A stretch of 6,724 nucleotides of DNA. Source: Gammaproteobacteria bacterium. GTDB taxonomy: Bacteria > Pseudomonadota > Gammaproteobacteria > S012-40. The stretch spans positions 1 to 6,724 of the forward strand of contig JAOUGF010000120.1 in NCBI GenBank assembly GCA_029857925.1, read 5' to 3'. Below are positions 1 through 6,046 of this stretch, piece after piece. Position 1 is the stretch's first letter, and the number at the start of each line of letters is the position of its first letter. The notes below the pieces were generated by a model, which saw nothing but the letters and a program-made list of their open reading frames with translations, was not told the DNA's origin and searched no databases. The translations under genes and the position numbers were made by a program.

Positions 1-2
1 AA

Positions 3-287
3 CTGGGTGAGTCGCAGAAGTGGGCGGTGCGCGGATCAATGAAAAAGAATATCTACACCAGCTCGACGACGAAAAACACTACTGTAGTCCCAGCAGTAGC
101 TAGCACCACCACAGAAAGTTCCGGCACTAATGCCATCAGTTTCGGCATAGGCGCGGGCTACGTGGCTACTAAGGGCTTAACAATCGACGCCGCGATGAAC
201 CAGAGCGTGCTGTTCGCGGGCACCAATTGGTTGTCTACTGGCGCCGGCACCTTGATCGGTCGCCTCAGCATCACCTACGAAATGTAA
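3..287 (+). CDS. C-terminal part of an outer-membrane beta-barrel protein (5' end outside window)
   Basis: The reading frame is open from the left edge to a TAA at 285-287, so this is the last 94 residues of a longer protein. The text alternates polar and apolar residues as transmembrane beta-strands do: WAVRGS near the start, ISFGIGAGYVA, LTIDAAM, and a final strand GRLSITYEM. A strand ending the chain close to an aromatic residue is typical of outer-membrane barrels recognised by the Bam machinery, although here the last residue is Met rather than Phe, Tyr or Trp. Between the first two strands lies a Ser/Thr-rich segment (STTKNTTVV...STTTESSG) that would suit an exposed loop. The GTG at 27 and the ATG at 39 are internal codons, not likely starts. 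The family (porin, OmpA-like barrel or other) cannot be decided from this fragment. A strong terminator follows 21 bases after the stop. Confidence 0.7.
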   Translation: MGESQKWAVRGSMKKNIYTSSTTKNTTVVPAVASTTTESSGTNAISFGIGAGYVATKGLTIDAAMNQSVLFAGTNWLSTGAGTLIGRLSITYEM

Positions 288-307
288 TTCCCTTAAGTTG
301 TAACCAT

Positions 308-346
308 AAAAAAGGCCGACCGTGTGCATACACGGTCGGCCTTTTT
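308..346. terminator. Bidirectional Rho-independent terminator between convergent genes
   Basis: A perfect 12-bp GC-rich stem (GGCCGACCGTGT at 314-325 with its complement at 330-341) encloses the 4-base loop GCAT. The stem is flanked by A308-313 on the left and T342-346 on the right, so each strand reads hairpin followed by a U-run. It lies between the stop of the barrel gene (287, +) and the stop of the hydrolase gene (362, -), and can end both transcripts. Confidence 0.93.
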
Positions 347-361
347 ATTTATCGCCTACCG

Positions 362-1510
362 TTACTGCAACGCCTGTTGTGCCAACGTATTAAACGCGCC
401 CAAGATCTCTTCGCTGGTAAACGCGCAATGGCCGTATCGGTCCACAGGGATTTGTGTCAGCCATTTAGACGAGCCTTCTTTGGCGACCTTCATCGCGTAA
501 ATAATCTCGTGGCGATAGGGCACCGCCGGGTCTTGCAGGTTGTGCAAGGTCACCATCGGGCGCCTTAGCTCCCCTTCTGGCTCATAATATTTGCGCACAT
601 AGCGGCGCGCGGCGTGGTCGCTGCGTATGCGTGCGACACCCGCGTTTAACGCCACATCGTCTGCAGAGCCGCTATATTGTGTATGCATATTGCCATACGG
701 GTTGCCCCCGGCGGTCGCGATGATGTCATTCATGCCGAAGATGTCGAAGAACAACCCCGCCAACGCGGTTTGCGCGAAGGTTTGCGGGTAATTGGGATCA
801 TAGGCCCCGCCCGTGACCGCGAATAATTGACCGACCGCCTCGGGGTGCGCGGACATCTCTGACACGACCATGCCGACATAGCCATTCCACGCCAAAAACG
901 CCGTGGCAGGCACATCGACAACGCCGAACGGGAAGATCCCGGGGAAGTAGTAGTCAAACACGGTGCGGAAATCGCCCAAATATTTTACCTCGTAGGGCAT
1001 GCCCGCGACCGGCCCGCACAACGACAACCCGCCGTGGTAACGCTTGGGCTGTTTTTCGACCAACATCGTCGTCACGCTCGCGCCCAACGACAGGCCCATC
1101 GCCAGTACCTTGGCCGCAGGGGGATGGCTGGGTTCGGCATTGAAGATATCGACCGCGTCGTTGATCGCGGCGGCGGCCTGTTCGACCGCATAGCCATTCT
1201 TAAAGCTGGTCGTCGCGAATGCGAAGTGTTGGGCGAGAAATACACTGGGCATGTCTTGGCCATCGGGCAACGTCAGGTCCGGCGCAGTCATCGGCAACTG
1301 TGGGGCCACATAGCCGTGTGTATAGGTGACCAACACCCCATTCCAAATCGCCGGGGTACAGGTGATGGCCTCATAGCCCCGCGCGGTAGGGGTCGTCACA
1401 CATTCGGTCGGTAACGCGTTGGCGGCGCCGGTATAGGTCGTGACCAAAAGCGCGACGGCGGCCCAACGCAGGGCGTGGCGCGCGCCAGGGGGTGGCGAAA
1501 ATTTAAGCAT
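362..1510 (-). CDS. Exported alpha/beta hydrolase (lipase/esterase-like)
   Basis: This 382-residue protein is a predicted periplasmic or secreted serine hydrolase. Residues 1-32 form a Sec-type signal peptide: basic residues around 11-15, a hydrophobic core at about 16-30, and likely cleavage after ANA (32/33). In the mature part, the GLSLG elbow places the nucleophile at Ser141, LHNLQDPAVP offers Asp327 as the acid, and RYGHCAF offers His361, in the order expected for the alpha/beta-hydrolase fold. YTHGY (63-67) fits the strand and turn near the oxyanion hole. The long stretch between Ser141 and Asp327 probably contains a cap domain. Cys37 and Cys51 could form a disulfide. The ATG at 1510 is preceded by AGGAGA at good spacing, which supports this start. 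The substrate is not evident; lipid, polyester or feruloyl-type esters are all possible. The gene follows the kinase gene in the same direction, but the 251-bp gap argues for its own promoter. Confidence 0.85.
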   Translation of the reverse strand: MLKFSPPPGARHALRWAAVALLVTTYTGAANALPTECVTTPTARGYEAITCTPAIWNGVLVTYTHGYVAPQLPMTAPDLTLPDGQDMPSVFLAQHFAFATTSFKNGYAVEQAAAAINDAVDIFNAEPSHPPAAKVLAMGLSLGASVTTMLVEKQPKRYHGGLSLCGPVAGMPYEVKYLGDFRTVFDYYFPGIFPFGVVDVPATAFLAWNGYVGMVVSEMSAHPEAVGQLFAVTGGAYDPNYPQTFAQTALAGLFFDIFGMNDIIATAGGNPYGNMHTQYSGSADDVALNAGVARIRSDHAARRYVRKYYEPEGELRRPMVTLHNLQDPAVPYRHEIIYAMKVAKEGSSKWLTQIPVDRYGHCAFTSEEILGAFNTLAQQALQ

Positions 1511-1516
1511 GCGGAT

Positions 1517-1522
1517 TCTCCT
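1517..1522 (-). promoter_or_regulatory. Shine-Dalgarno site of the exported hydrolase
   Basis: On the minus strand AGGAGA lies six bases ahead of the ATG at 1510. It is one of the few clear ribosome-binding sites in the window, and it fixes the start so that the signal peptide is complete. Confidence 0.75.
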
Positions 1523-1566
1523 AGGTTGTTTGTTATTCCAACGGCCATTCTACGCCTAGACGCGGG

Positions 1567-1578
1567 CGTTTCGAAACG
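1567..1578. promoter_or_regulatory. 12-bp perfect palindrome, possible operator
   Basis: CGTTTCGAAACG is a perfect palindrome lying 57-68 bp upstream of the hydrolase start, within the 251-bp gap 1511-1761. Its position suits a regulator site for the hydrolase. I could not assign convincing -35/-10 boxes around it, and I do not recognise it as the site of a named regulator. Confidence 0.3.
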
Positions 1579-1690
1579 TAGGAAAACTAACGTATATGTT
1601 TAACCTAGATACAGCCATTGGGGAACCCTTTGCAAGACTTGTAACGCCGCCCTGCGTGCGGTAAAGCGTGCAATCCGCGGCATCGCGCGC

Positions 1691-1705
1691 TCACCCATAG
1701 GGTGA
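1691..1705. repeat. Short inverted repeat in the kinase-hydrolase gap
   Basis: TCACCC and GGGTGA are separated by ATA, giving a 6-bp stem with a 3-base loop. On the minus strand it follows the kinase stop by about 56 bases, but no T-run follows it, so it is not a good intrinsic terminator. It could be a weak hairpin or a protein-binding site. Confidence 0.25.
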
Positions 1706-1761
1706 ATGTTAAATTTCTGATAATCTCATGAGTATCACAATGTTAGTGTTAGCAGTAGCGG

Positions 1762-3438
1762 TCAACTGCTGTTTCTAAGTTTAAGCAGCGGCAACGTAAA
1801 ATAAAAAGTGCTGCCCTCCCCCTCAAAAGAATGGTAGTCCAGCGTACCGCCCATCGCCTCGATAATTTGCTTGCTGATCGCTAAGCCGAGGCCGGTGCCG
1901 CCGCGTATCCGCGTGTCGGAGCTGTCGGCTTGCGCGAACCGCGTGAACATGCGCGGCCTAAACGATTCCGGGACGCCACAACCATAGTCGCGCACCGCCA
2001 CCTGCACTTGTATCCCCTGGTGTAACATGGATATTTCCACACTTTGACCGGGTCGCGAAAACTTGACCGCATTGGAGATAAGATTCGCCAGCACCTGTAG
2101 TAGACGTACGTCATCCACCTCTACCTTGACATCAATACCAGGCGGCGGAAAATGCAAGGAGATCTTATGGGTGAGCGCATAGGGCGTATTATCCTCGACC
2201 GCGCGGGACAGTATGGCGCGTAAACTGTGCGTGTGTATGTCCAAACCAAAATTGCCGGAGTCAAATTTATTGACATCCAATAGATCATTAACCAAGCCCA
2301 GTAAGCGTTCACTGTTGCGTAGCGCCATTGCGCTCAATTCAGCGTTTTCCGGCGCATGCAGGTTGGCCGAAGGGGTTTGTTCTAGGAAGCGCAGCGCGCC
2401 GATGATCGCCGTAAGGGGGGTGCGTAATTCGTGGCTGATAACGGAGACAAATTCACTTTTCGCGCGATCGCCCGCCGCTTGTTCACTAACATCGTGTAAA
2501 AAACCCGCGAGCACCCACTGGTCATCGATTTGTTGTTTTTCGGCGACGATATGCACCGATTTGCGTATCCCATCAGCACCGTCCATCAAGACCTGCAGAT
2601 CTATGGCCTGCCCCGCGTTGATGCAGGCATTCAGCGCGGAGCGCACCGCATCGTCATGCGGCGCGACACAACTGCGGATAAAAACTTCCAAACTGGCGGG
2701 CGTGCTCGGTGCTATACCGACGATCCGCCGCCACTGTGATGTGCATTCGAAATCCGCGAGTTCGAGACTTTCCCGCCACGCGCCGATATGCGCCATCTGT
2801 TCGATGCGCAATAACAATTGTTCGCGGTGAACAGCGGCATTTTTGGCAATCGAATTCTCCCGCCAAACGATGTGGTTTTGGCGCGCACTGGTGGACGTGT
2901 AGAGTAAAAAAAACATGACCAGCGTCGCCATGCCCCAACCCAGCGGTGTGTCGAGCAGCGCCATCTGCACGATCAATGGGATTAAAATCGGCAATTGAAA
3001 CGCAAAATAGGCGGGCATATAAAACGACAGGCTACTAAGCGCGCCGGCGACGACCCCCGCCGACACAAAGGCTAGAAATAGATGTTGAACGAGGTCCGCA
3101 TGGTCAAATAAAAATATATTCGCGCTACCCCATGCACAGCCGATACCGAAGGTCGCCAACGTAAAATATTGTATCCAGCGCGAATCTTGTAACGCGTGCG
3201 GCGTGCGCGTAAACCGCTGCCATACCAAAAGCCGTACACACAACAACACTGCAAGCACGGCCAACCAAACCCAAGGCGCGAAATCTGTAGTGACCTGCCA
3301 TAGCGTAAGTGCGGTAACACCCCCGACCAAGCCGCTTGCCAAGGTCGCCGTCGGCACGCCCGCATAGAGCGATGTCATCGCCTGGGCAACGTATAACCTG
3401 AGCGGGAGTCTAGGGGTAGGTGGTGCGAACATGGACAC
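1762..3438 (-). CDS. Membrane-bound orphan sensor histidine kinase
   Basis: The 558-residue protein has an N-terminal sensor region with about six hydrophobic helices (roughly 31-50, 54-74, 90-111, 117-139, 143-162, 166-184), a helical linker (about 185-215), a PAS-like domain (about 216-320; HIGAWRESLE... and ...GFLHDVSEQ resemble PAS_3 ends), HisKA with the H-box SHELRTP (phospho-acceptor His336), and HATPase_c with N-box NLISNAVKF (Asn456), G1 DYGCGVP (Asp484) and G2 GGTGLGLA (513-520). All catalytic boxes are intact. It lacks a receiver domain and no response regulator is adjacent, so its partner must be encoded elsewhere. The start is uncertain: GTG at 3438 and ATG at 3432 are both in frame, neither has a Shine-Dalgarno sequence, and the in-frame TGA at 3481-3483 blocks longer forms. 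Met21 (ATG at 3378) is a further alternative but would leave a shorter N-terminus. The signal sensed is unknown. A MITE-like repeat begins 12 bp upstream of the GTG. Confidence 0.9.
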   Translation of the reverse strand: MSMFAPPTPRLPLRLYVAQAMTSLYAGVPTATLASGLVGGVTALTLWQVTTDFAPWVWLAVLAVLLCVRLLVWQRFTRTPHALQDSRWIQYFTLATFGIGCAWGSANIFLFDHADLVQHLFLAFVSAGVVAGALSSLSFYMPAYFAFQLPILIPLIVQMALLDTPLGWGMATLVMFFLLYTSTSARQNHIVWRENSIAKNAAVHREQLLLRIEQMAHIGAWRESLELADFECTSQWRRIVGIAPSTPASLEVFIRSCVAPHDDAVRSALNACINAGQAIDLQVLMDGADGIRKSVHIVAEKQQIDDQWVLAGFLHDVSEQAAGDRAKSEFVSVISHELRTPLTAIIGALRFLEQTPSANLHAPENAELSAMALRNSERLLGLVNDLLDVNKFDSGNFGLDIHTHSLRAILSRAVEDNTPYALTHKISLHFPPPGIDVKVEVDDVRLLQVLANLISNAVKFSRPGQSVEISMLHQGIQVQVAVRDYGCGVPESFRPRMFTRFAQADSSDTRIRGGTGLGLAISKQIIEAMGGTLDYHSFEGEGSTFYFTLPLLKLRNSS

Positions 3439-3450
3439 GCGTCTGGTTTT

Positions 3451-3527
3451 GCAGCCTGTCGGACTTAGGACTGATCTGCCTCAAAATGACTTTCCCTCGC
3501 GACGATCGCATAAGACCGACAGGCTGC
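3451..3527. mobile_element. MITE-like palindromic element
   Basis: Two 20-bp arms (3451-3470 and 3508-3527) are inverted copies matching at 17 of 20 positions, and the outer 12 bp (GCAGCCTGTCGG and its complement) match perfectly. The 37-bp centre has no coding capacity and holds a small GCGA-CGA-TCGC hairpin at 3499-3509. Size, terminal inverted repeats and lack of an ORF fit a miniature non-autonomous transposable element or a large REP-like repeat. No convincing target-site duplication is seen: TTTT is on the left and TAGT on the right. From memory the termini recall IS1182-like ends, but this is unverified. A regulatory cruciform of non-mobile origin is the alternative. Confidence 0.5.
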
Positions 3528-3625
3528 TAGTGAATTAGGTTGGTCAAAATAGCAGACTTTCACGGATATTGTTAGCGGCACACGACGCATAAAGCTAAGC
3601 ATAATAAAGCGATTCTTGTGTTTTA
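3528..3625 (+). promoter_or_regulatory. AT-rich intergenic segment, probable promoter zone of the Mqo-like gene
   Basis: This AT-rich stretch lies between the inverted-repeat element and the hairpin-rich leader. It contains the -10-like hexamer CATAAT at 3600-3605, but no good -35 box sits at the expected distance, so the exact promoter is not resolved. On the minus strand TTGACC (3547-3542) resembles a -35 box for the kinase, but the expected -10 position falls into the inverted-repeat element and shows no match. Confidence 0.22.
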
Positions 3626-3764
3626 GGGGTGAGATGGCTTCACAGCATCCTCACAACCGGGTACCATTAACCCCCCCTGGCCCGGAGGGTAGCAGGCCGA
3701 TGCACGCTGAAATTGTTCAGCATGTGCGGGGACGACCGATATACCCGTTGAATCCTTAAAAAGG
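3626..3764 (+). promoter_or_regulatory. Hairpin-rich presumptive 5' leader of the Mqo-like gene
   Basis: Several potential stems are packed directly before the GTG at 3772. (a) GTGAG 3629-3633 pairs with CTCAC 3650-3654, extended by ATG/CAT. (b) CCGGG 3657-3661 pairs with CCCGG 3681-3685; an alternative, mutually exclusive pairing is GGGT 3659-3662 with ACCC 3670-3673. (c) GGGTA 3687-3691 pairs with TACCC 3742-3746 and encloses a long hairpin made of GCAC 3702-3705/GTGC 3724-3727 and GCTGAA 3706-3711/TTCAGC 3716-3721 with loop ATTG. (d) CCTT/AAGG sits over the Shine-Dalgarno. A run of seven C lies at 3671-3677. The arrangement suggests a cis-regulatory RNA. I do not recognise a named riboswitch class, and whether it is transcribed is inferred. 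Confidence 0.4.
3754..3764 (+). promoter_or_regulatory. Shine-Dalgarno of the Mqo-like gene, potentially masked in a small hairpin
   Basis: AAGG at 3761-3764 lies seven bases ahead of the GTG at 3772 and is the only Shine-Dalgarno candidate. CCTT at 3754-3757 can pair with it across a 3-base AAA loop. The 4-bp stem is weak alone, but it could act as the expression switch of the larger leader fold. Confidence 0.35.
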
Positions 3765-3771
3765 CAATGTT

Positions 3772-5085
3772 GTGGCGCACACCCAAGACACAGATGTCGT
3801 AATTGTCGGCGGCGGAATCTCTGGCGCCGCATTGGCGTATTTATTGGCGCGCTATACGGACATTCCGCGTATCACGCTGTTGGAAAAATATGCGGGTATC
3901 GCGACGCTGAATTCGCACGGGCGCAACAATAGCCAAACCTTGCACTGCGGCGACATTGAAACGAATTATACGTTGGAAAAGGCCTTGCAAGTACAGCAAG
4001 GCGCGGCGCTGGTCGCGCGTTATGCGTTGCAACATCCGGCGCGAGACGAATTGATATTCAAATATCCCAAAATGGTATTGGGCGTAGGCGAAAAAGAAAG
4101 TGCATTGATGCGTGAGCGGTTTCGCAGCTTCAGCCCTCACTACCCCACTATGCGTTTGTTCGAAGCGACGGATATTGCGCGTATTGAACCGGAGGTGACG
4201 CGCGGCAGAAAAGAGGAAATCGTCGCGCTCGGCGTGACGGACGATTATAGCACGGTCAATTTTCAACGTTTGGCGATCGCGTTTATCGAAGATGCGCAGG
4301 CGAGTAAACGCGTGACCGTAGAAATGTCCGCCAAGGTGCAGGCCATCACACCGGAAAATAACGGCTTTCGTGTGCATACCGCTACCGGCGATTTACGCGC
4401 GCGATTTGTCGTGGTGTCGGCGGGCGGACACAGTTTGTTGTTCGCGCAACAAATGGGCTACGGCCTGCAATACGCCTGTTTGCCGGTGGCCGGGAGTTTT
4501 TATTACACGCCTACCGTGTTAAACGGCAAGGTCTATACCGTGCAAAACGAAAAACTGCCGTTCGCGGCGATACACGGCGATCCCGATGTGCTGATGCCCG
4601 GCAAGACGCGCTTCGGGCCGACGGCGCTGATCCTGCCGATGTTGGAACGTTATCACTACAACACCATTCCTGATTTCCTGCGCGTGTTCAGCCTGGACGC
4701 ACCCGTGATGAAGGTGATGTACGATTTGTTTAAAGAGCGCGACGTACGGCGGTATATGGCGAAAAACGTGTTGTTTGAAATCCCCGGCATACGGCGCATG
4801 TTGTTCTTACAGGATGCACGCAAGATCATCCCGCAAATGCAACTCAAGGACCTTAAATTCGCGCACGGTATCGGCGGTGTACGCCCGGTGATGATCGACA
4901 AGATCAACCGCAAATTGCACATGGGCGAGGCCAAGATCGCGCCGGGCAACGGCATTATTTTCAATATGACGCCGTCGCCGGGCGCGACCAGTTGTTTACA
5001 AAACGCCGCTCGCGACATGCACAGCGTGGTGCAGCATTTGGGCGCGCGTTTTGATGAAGCCGCATATAAGAAAACCTTAGGATAG
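3772..5085 (+). CDS. mqo: Short-form malate:quinone oxidoreductase-like FAD enzyme
   Basis: This 437-residue protein begins with a Rossmann FAD-binding motif, DVVIVGGGISGAALAYLL (Gly13, Gly14, Gly15, Gly18), followed by the acidic end of strand two in LLEKY (Glu38). The block NNSQTLHCGDIETNYTLEK (52-70) corresponds to the NNAGTGHSALxELNYT region of malate:quinone oxidoreductases. FVVVSAGGHS (212-221) and the C-terminal GGVRPVMI (368-375) and MTPSPGATS (399-407) are further family-type motifs. Mqo oxidises malate to oxaloacetate and passes electrons to quinone at the inner face of the membrane. At 437 residues it is shorter than the classical ~490-550-residue Mqo; from memory it resembles the ~450-residue form of epsilonproteobacteria. 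A related 2-hydroxyacid oxidase is the alternative. The GTG start has a modest AAGG site at seven bases. The gene stands alone behind a structured leader and ends 22 bp from the converging gpsA-like gene with no visible terminator. Confidence 0.68.
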   Translation: MAHTQDTDVVIVGGGISGAALAYLLARYTDIPRITLLEKYAGIATLNSHGRNNSQTLHCGDIETNYTLEKALQVQQGAALVARYALQHPARDELIFKYPKMVLGVGEKESALMRERFRSFSPHYPTMRLFEATDIARIEPEVTRGRKEEIVALGVTDDYSTVNFQRLAIAFIEDAQASKRVTVEMSAKVQAITPENNGFRVHTATGDLRARFVVVSAGGHSLLFAQQMGYGLQYACLPVAGSFYYTPTVLNGKVYTVQNEKLPFAAIHGDPDVLMPGKTRFGPTALILPMLERYHYNTIPDFLRVFSLDAPVMKVMYDLFKERDVRRYMAKNVLFEIPGIRRMLFLQDARKIIPQMQLKDLKFAHGIGGVRPVMIDKINRKLHMGEAKIAPGNGIIFNMTPSPGATSCLQNAARDMHSVVQHLGARFDEAAYKKTLG

Positions 5086-5107
5086 CCGCGCCACACTGCA
5101 GCGCAAT

Positions 5108-5986
5108 TCACGCATCGAAAACCCGCTGCAGATAGTCTTCAAACAAGCGTCGCGCCTGCGCTGGGGTATGCAAAAATGCGGTGGCCGTTTGTAATAGCGG
5201 ATAGCTTCCATGCTTCAGCAGCCCGTGTTTTTCCAGCATTGCGAGGGTGTGCACACCCTCGCCGCGTATCTCTGTCGCGTCACCGCGCGCCAAACGTTGG
5301 CCCAATACGTGGTGATGCGATCCAGCGCTGGTCGCGGTGGTGATAAAATCGCCGACACCCGCCAACTGTAGGATGGTCGCCGCCGACCCGCCCTGATGTT
5401 CAACGATAGCAGCGAGCTCACGTAAACTTTGCGTCACTAAAAACCCGCGTGTATTATCGCCTAGGTCTAGCGCCTCGGCGGCACCGATCAACAACGTATA
5501 CACATTTTTGAGCGCCGCACACCAACTCATACCGGCGATGTCCGTTGCGTCTTCCAATAGCAAACCACTGCCTGCGAACAATGTGCGGATACGCGCCTGC
5601 GCAGCGGCCGTGGTGGCGGCGACTTGTGCAAAGCCGGGGCGCCCGGCGCGCATTTCTTCGGCGATCATCGGGCCGTAAATAACGGCCCAGGCTTGATTGG
5701 CCGGACACTCCGCCGCGAGGATTTGCGCCGCGTACCGCCCCTGGTCATCCAGGCCTTTTGCGATGCTCGCCAACGGCAGATCCGCACGCAGGTGCGGCGA
5801 GACTAAGCGCACGACGTCGGCGAGGGCGGGGGCGGGCACGCACAAAAGAACCGCCTGCGCGTCGCGCGTCGCTGCGGCGAGGTCGAGCGGGTGACGTCGC
5901 TCCCAATGCGTAACACGGTGCGCAGGCGCAAGTAAAAACTCCATCGCCTGACCCATTTCGCCATAACCCATTATCAGCACGGACAT
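5108..5986 (-). CDS. gpsA: Short GpsA-family NAD(P)-dependent glycerol-3-phosphate dehydrogenase homologue
   Basis: The family interconverts dihydroxyacetone phosphate and sn-glycerol-3-phosphate for phospholipid synthesis in the cytoplasm. Visible are the dinucleotide motif GYGEMGQA (Gly7, Gly9, Gly12), VPAPAL (50-55), SIAKGLD with Lys77, YGPMIAEEM (104-112) in place of the usual GPSFAKE, ALKNVY with the catalytic Lys160-Asn161, NTRGFLVTQSLREL (178-191) and GVGDFITTAT (210-219, Asp213). Two things are odd. The protein has 292 residues against about 330-340 usually, chiefly through a shortened stretch after WERR (28-31). The SRNRRFG motif, whose Arg-Asn pair binds substrate phosphate, reads SHHHVLG (223-229). 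It may therefore be a paralogue with altered substrate rather than the housekeeping enzyme. The ATG at 5986 is preceded by GGAG at nine bases. It is divergent from the 6047 hydrolase and converges on the Mqo-like gene. Confidence 0.75.
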   Translation of the reverse strand: MSVLIMGYGEMGQAMEFLLAPAHRVTHWERRHPLDLAAATRDAQAVLLCVPAPALADVVRLVSPHLRADLPLASIAKGLDDQGRYAAQILAAECPANQAWAVIYGPMIAEEMRAGRPGFAQVAATTAAAQARIRTLFAGSGLLLEDATDIAGMSWCAALKNVYTLLIGAAEALDLGDNTRGFLVTQSLRELAAIVEHQGGSAATILQLAGVGDFITTATSAGSHHHVLGQRLARGDATEIRGEGVHTLAMLEKHGLLKHGSYPLLQTATAFLHTPAQARRLFEDYLQRVFDA

Positions 5987-6001
5987 GCGGCAGCGCTCCA
6001 G

Positions 6002-6030
6002 TTGACGTTTAGGAGGTATGTCTGCACACT
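6002..6030 (+). promoter_or_regulatory. Candidate promoter for the downstream hydrolase
   Basis: TTGACG (6002-6007) and CACACT (6025-6030) are separated by 17 bases and resemble sigma-70 boxes, the second only weakly. A transcript would begin about ten bases before the ATG at 6047. The AGGAGG at 6011-6016 then lies in the spacer and would not be transcribed. The alternative is that transcription begins further upstream and AGGAGG is a real ribosome-binding site that serves ATG 6018, which opens only a four-codon frame (MSAH). Confidence 0.25.
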
Positions 6031-6046
6031 AGCACAAATCGCGCTT

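Noticed and set aside
227..568. 113-codon plus-strand frame across the terminator
   Set aside because: It overlaps the barrel gene end, runs through the strong bidirectional terminator and is antisense to the hydrolase.
1751..1770. AGCAGT...ACTGCT inverted repeat overlapping the kinase stop as a terminator
   Set aside because: The stem is six base pairs with an 8-base loop and no T-run follows on the minus strand.
2213..2830. 205-codon plus-strand frame opposite the kinase gene
   Set aside because: It is antisense to the intact PAS/HisKA coding region, has no recognisable motifs and a Ser/Arg/Cys-rich composition typical of shadow frames.
3726..3738. GG-ACGA-CC loop resembling a guanidine-II (mini-ykkC) hairpin
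   Set aside because: Only two base pairs flank the loop, and no second ACGR hairpin lies at the expected short distance.
3623..3832. 69-codon minus-strand frame over the leader
   Set aside because: It overlaps the structured leader and the Mqo-like start on the opposite strand, with no ribosome-binding site or motif.
4273..4280. GCGATCGC octamer (also near 2463) as a cyanobacterial HIP1 signature
   Set aside because: Only two copies were seen in 6.7 kb, far below HIP1-rich density.
3841..4377. 178-codon minus-strand frame opposite the Mqo-like gene
   Set aside because: It lies wholly inside a gene with clear FAD-binding motifs and shows a low-complexity Arg/Phe/Ile composition, as expected for a complementary-strand shadow.
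4656..5111. 151-codon minus-strand frame spanning the end of the Mqo-like gene
   Set aside because: It overlaps conserved C-terminal Mqo motifs and the end of the gpsA-like gene, and has no domain signature of its own.
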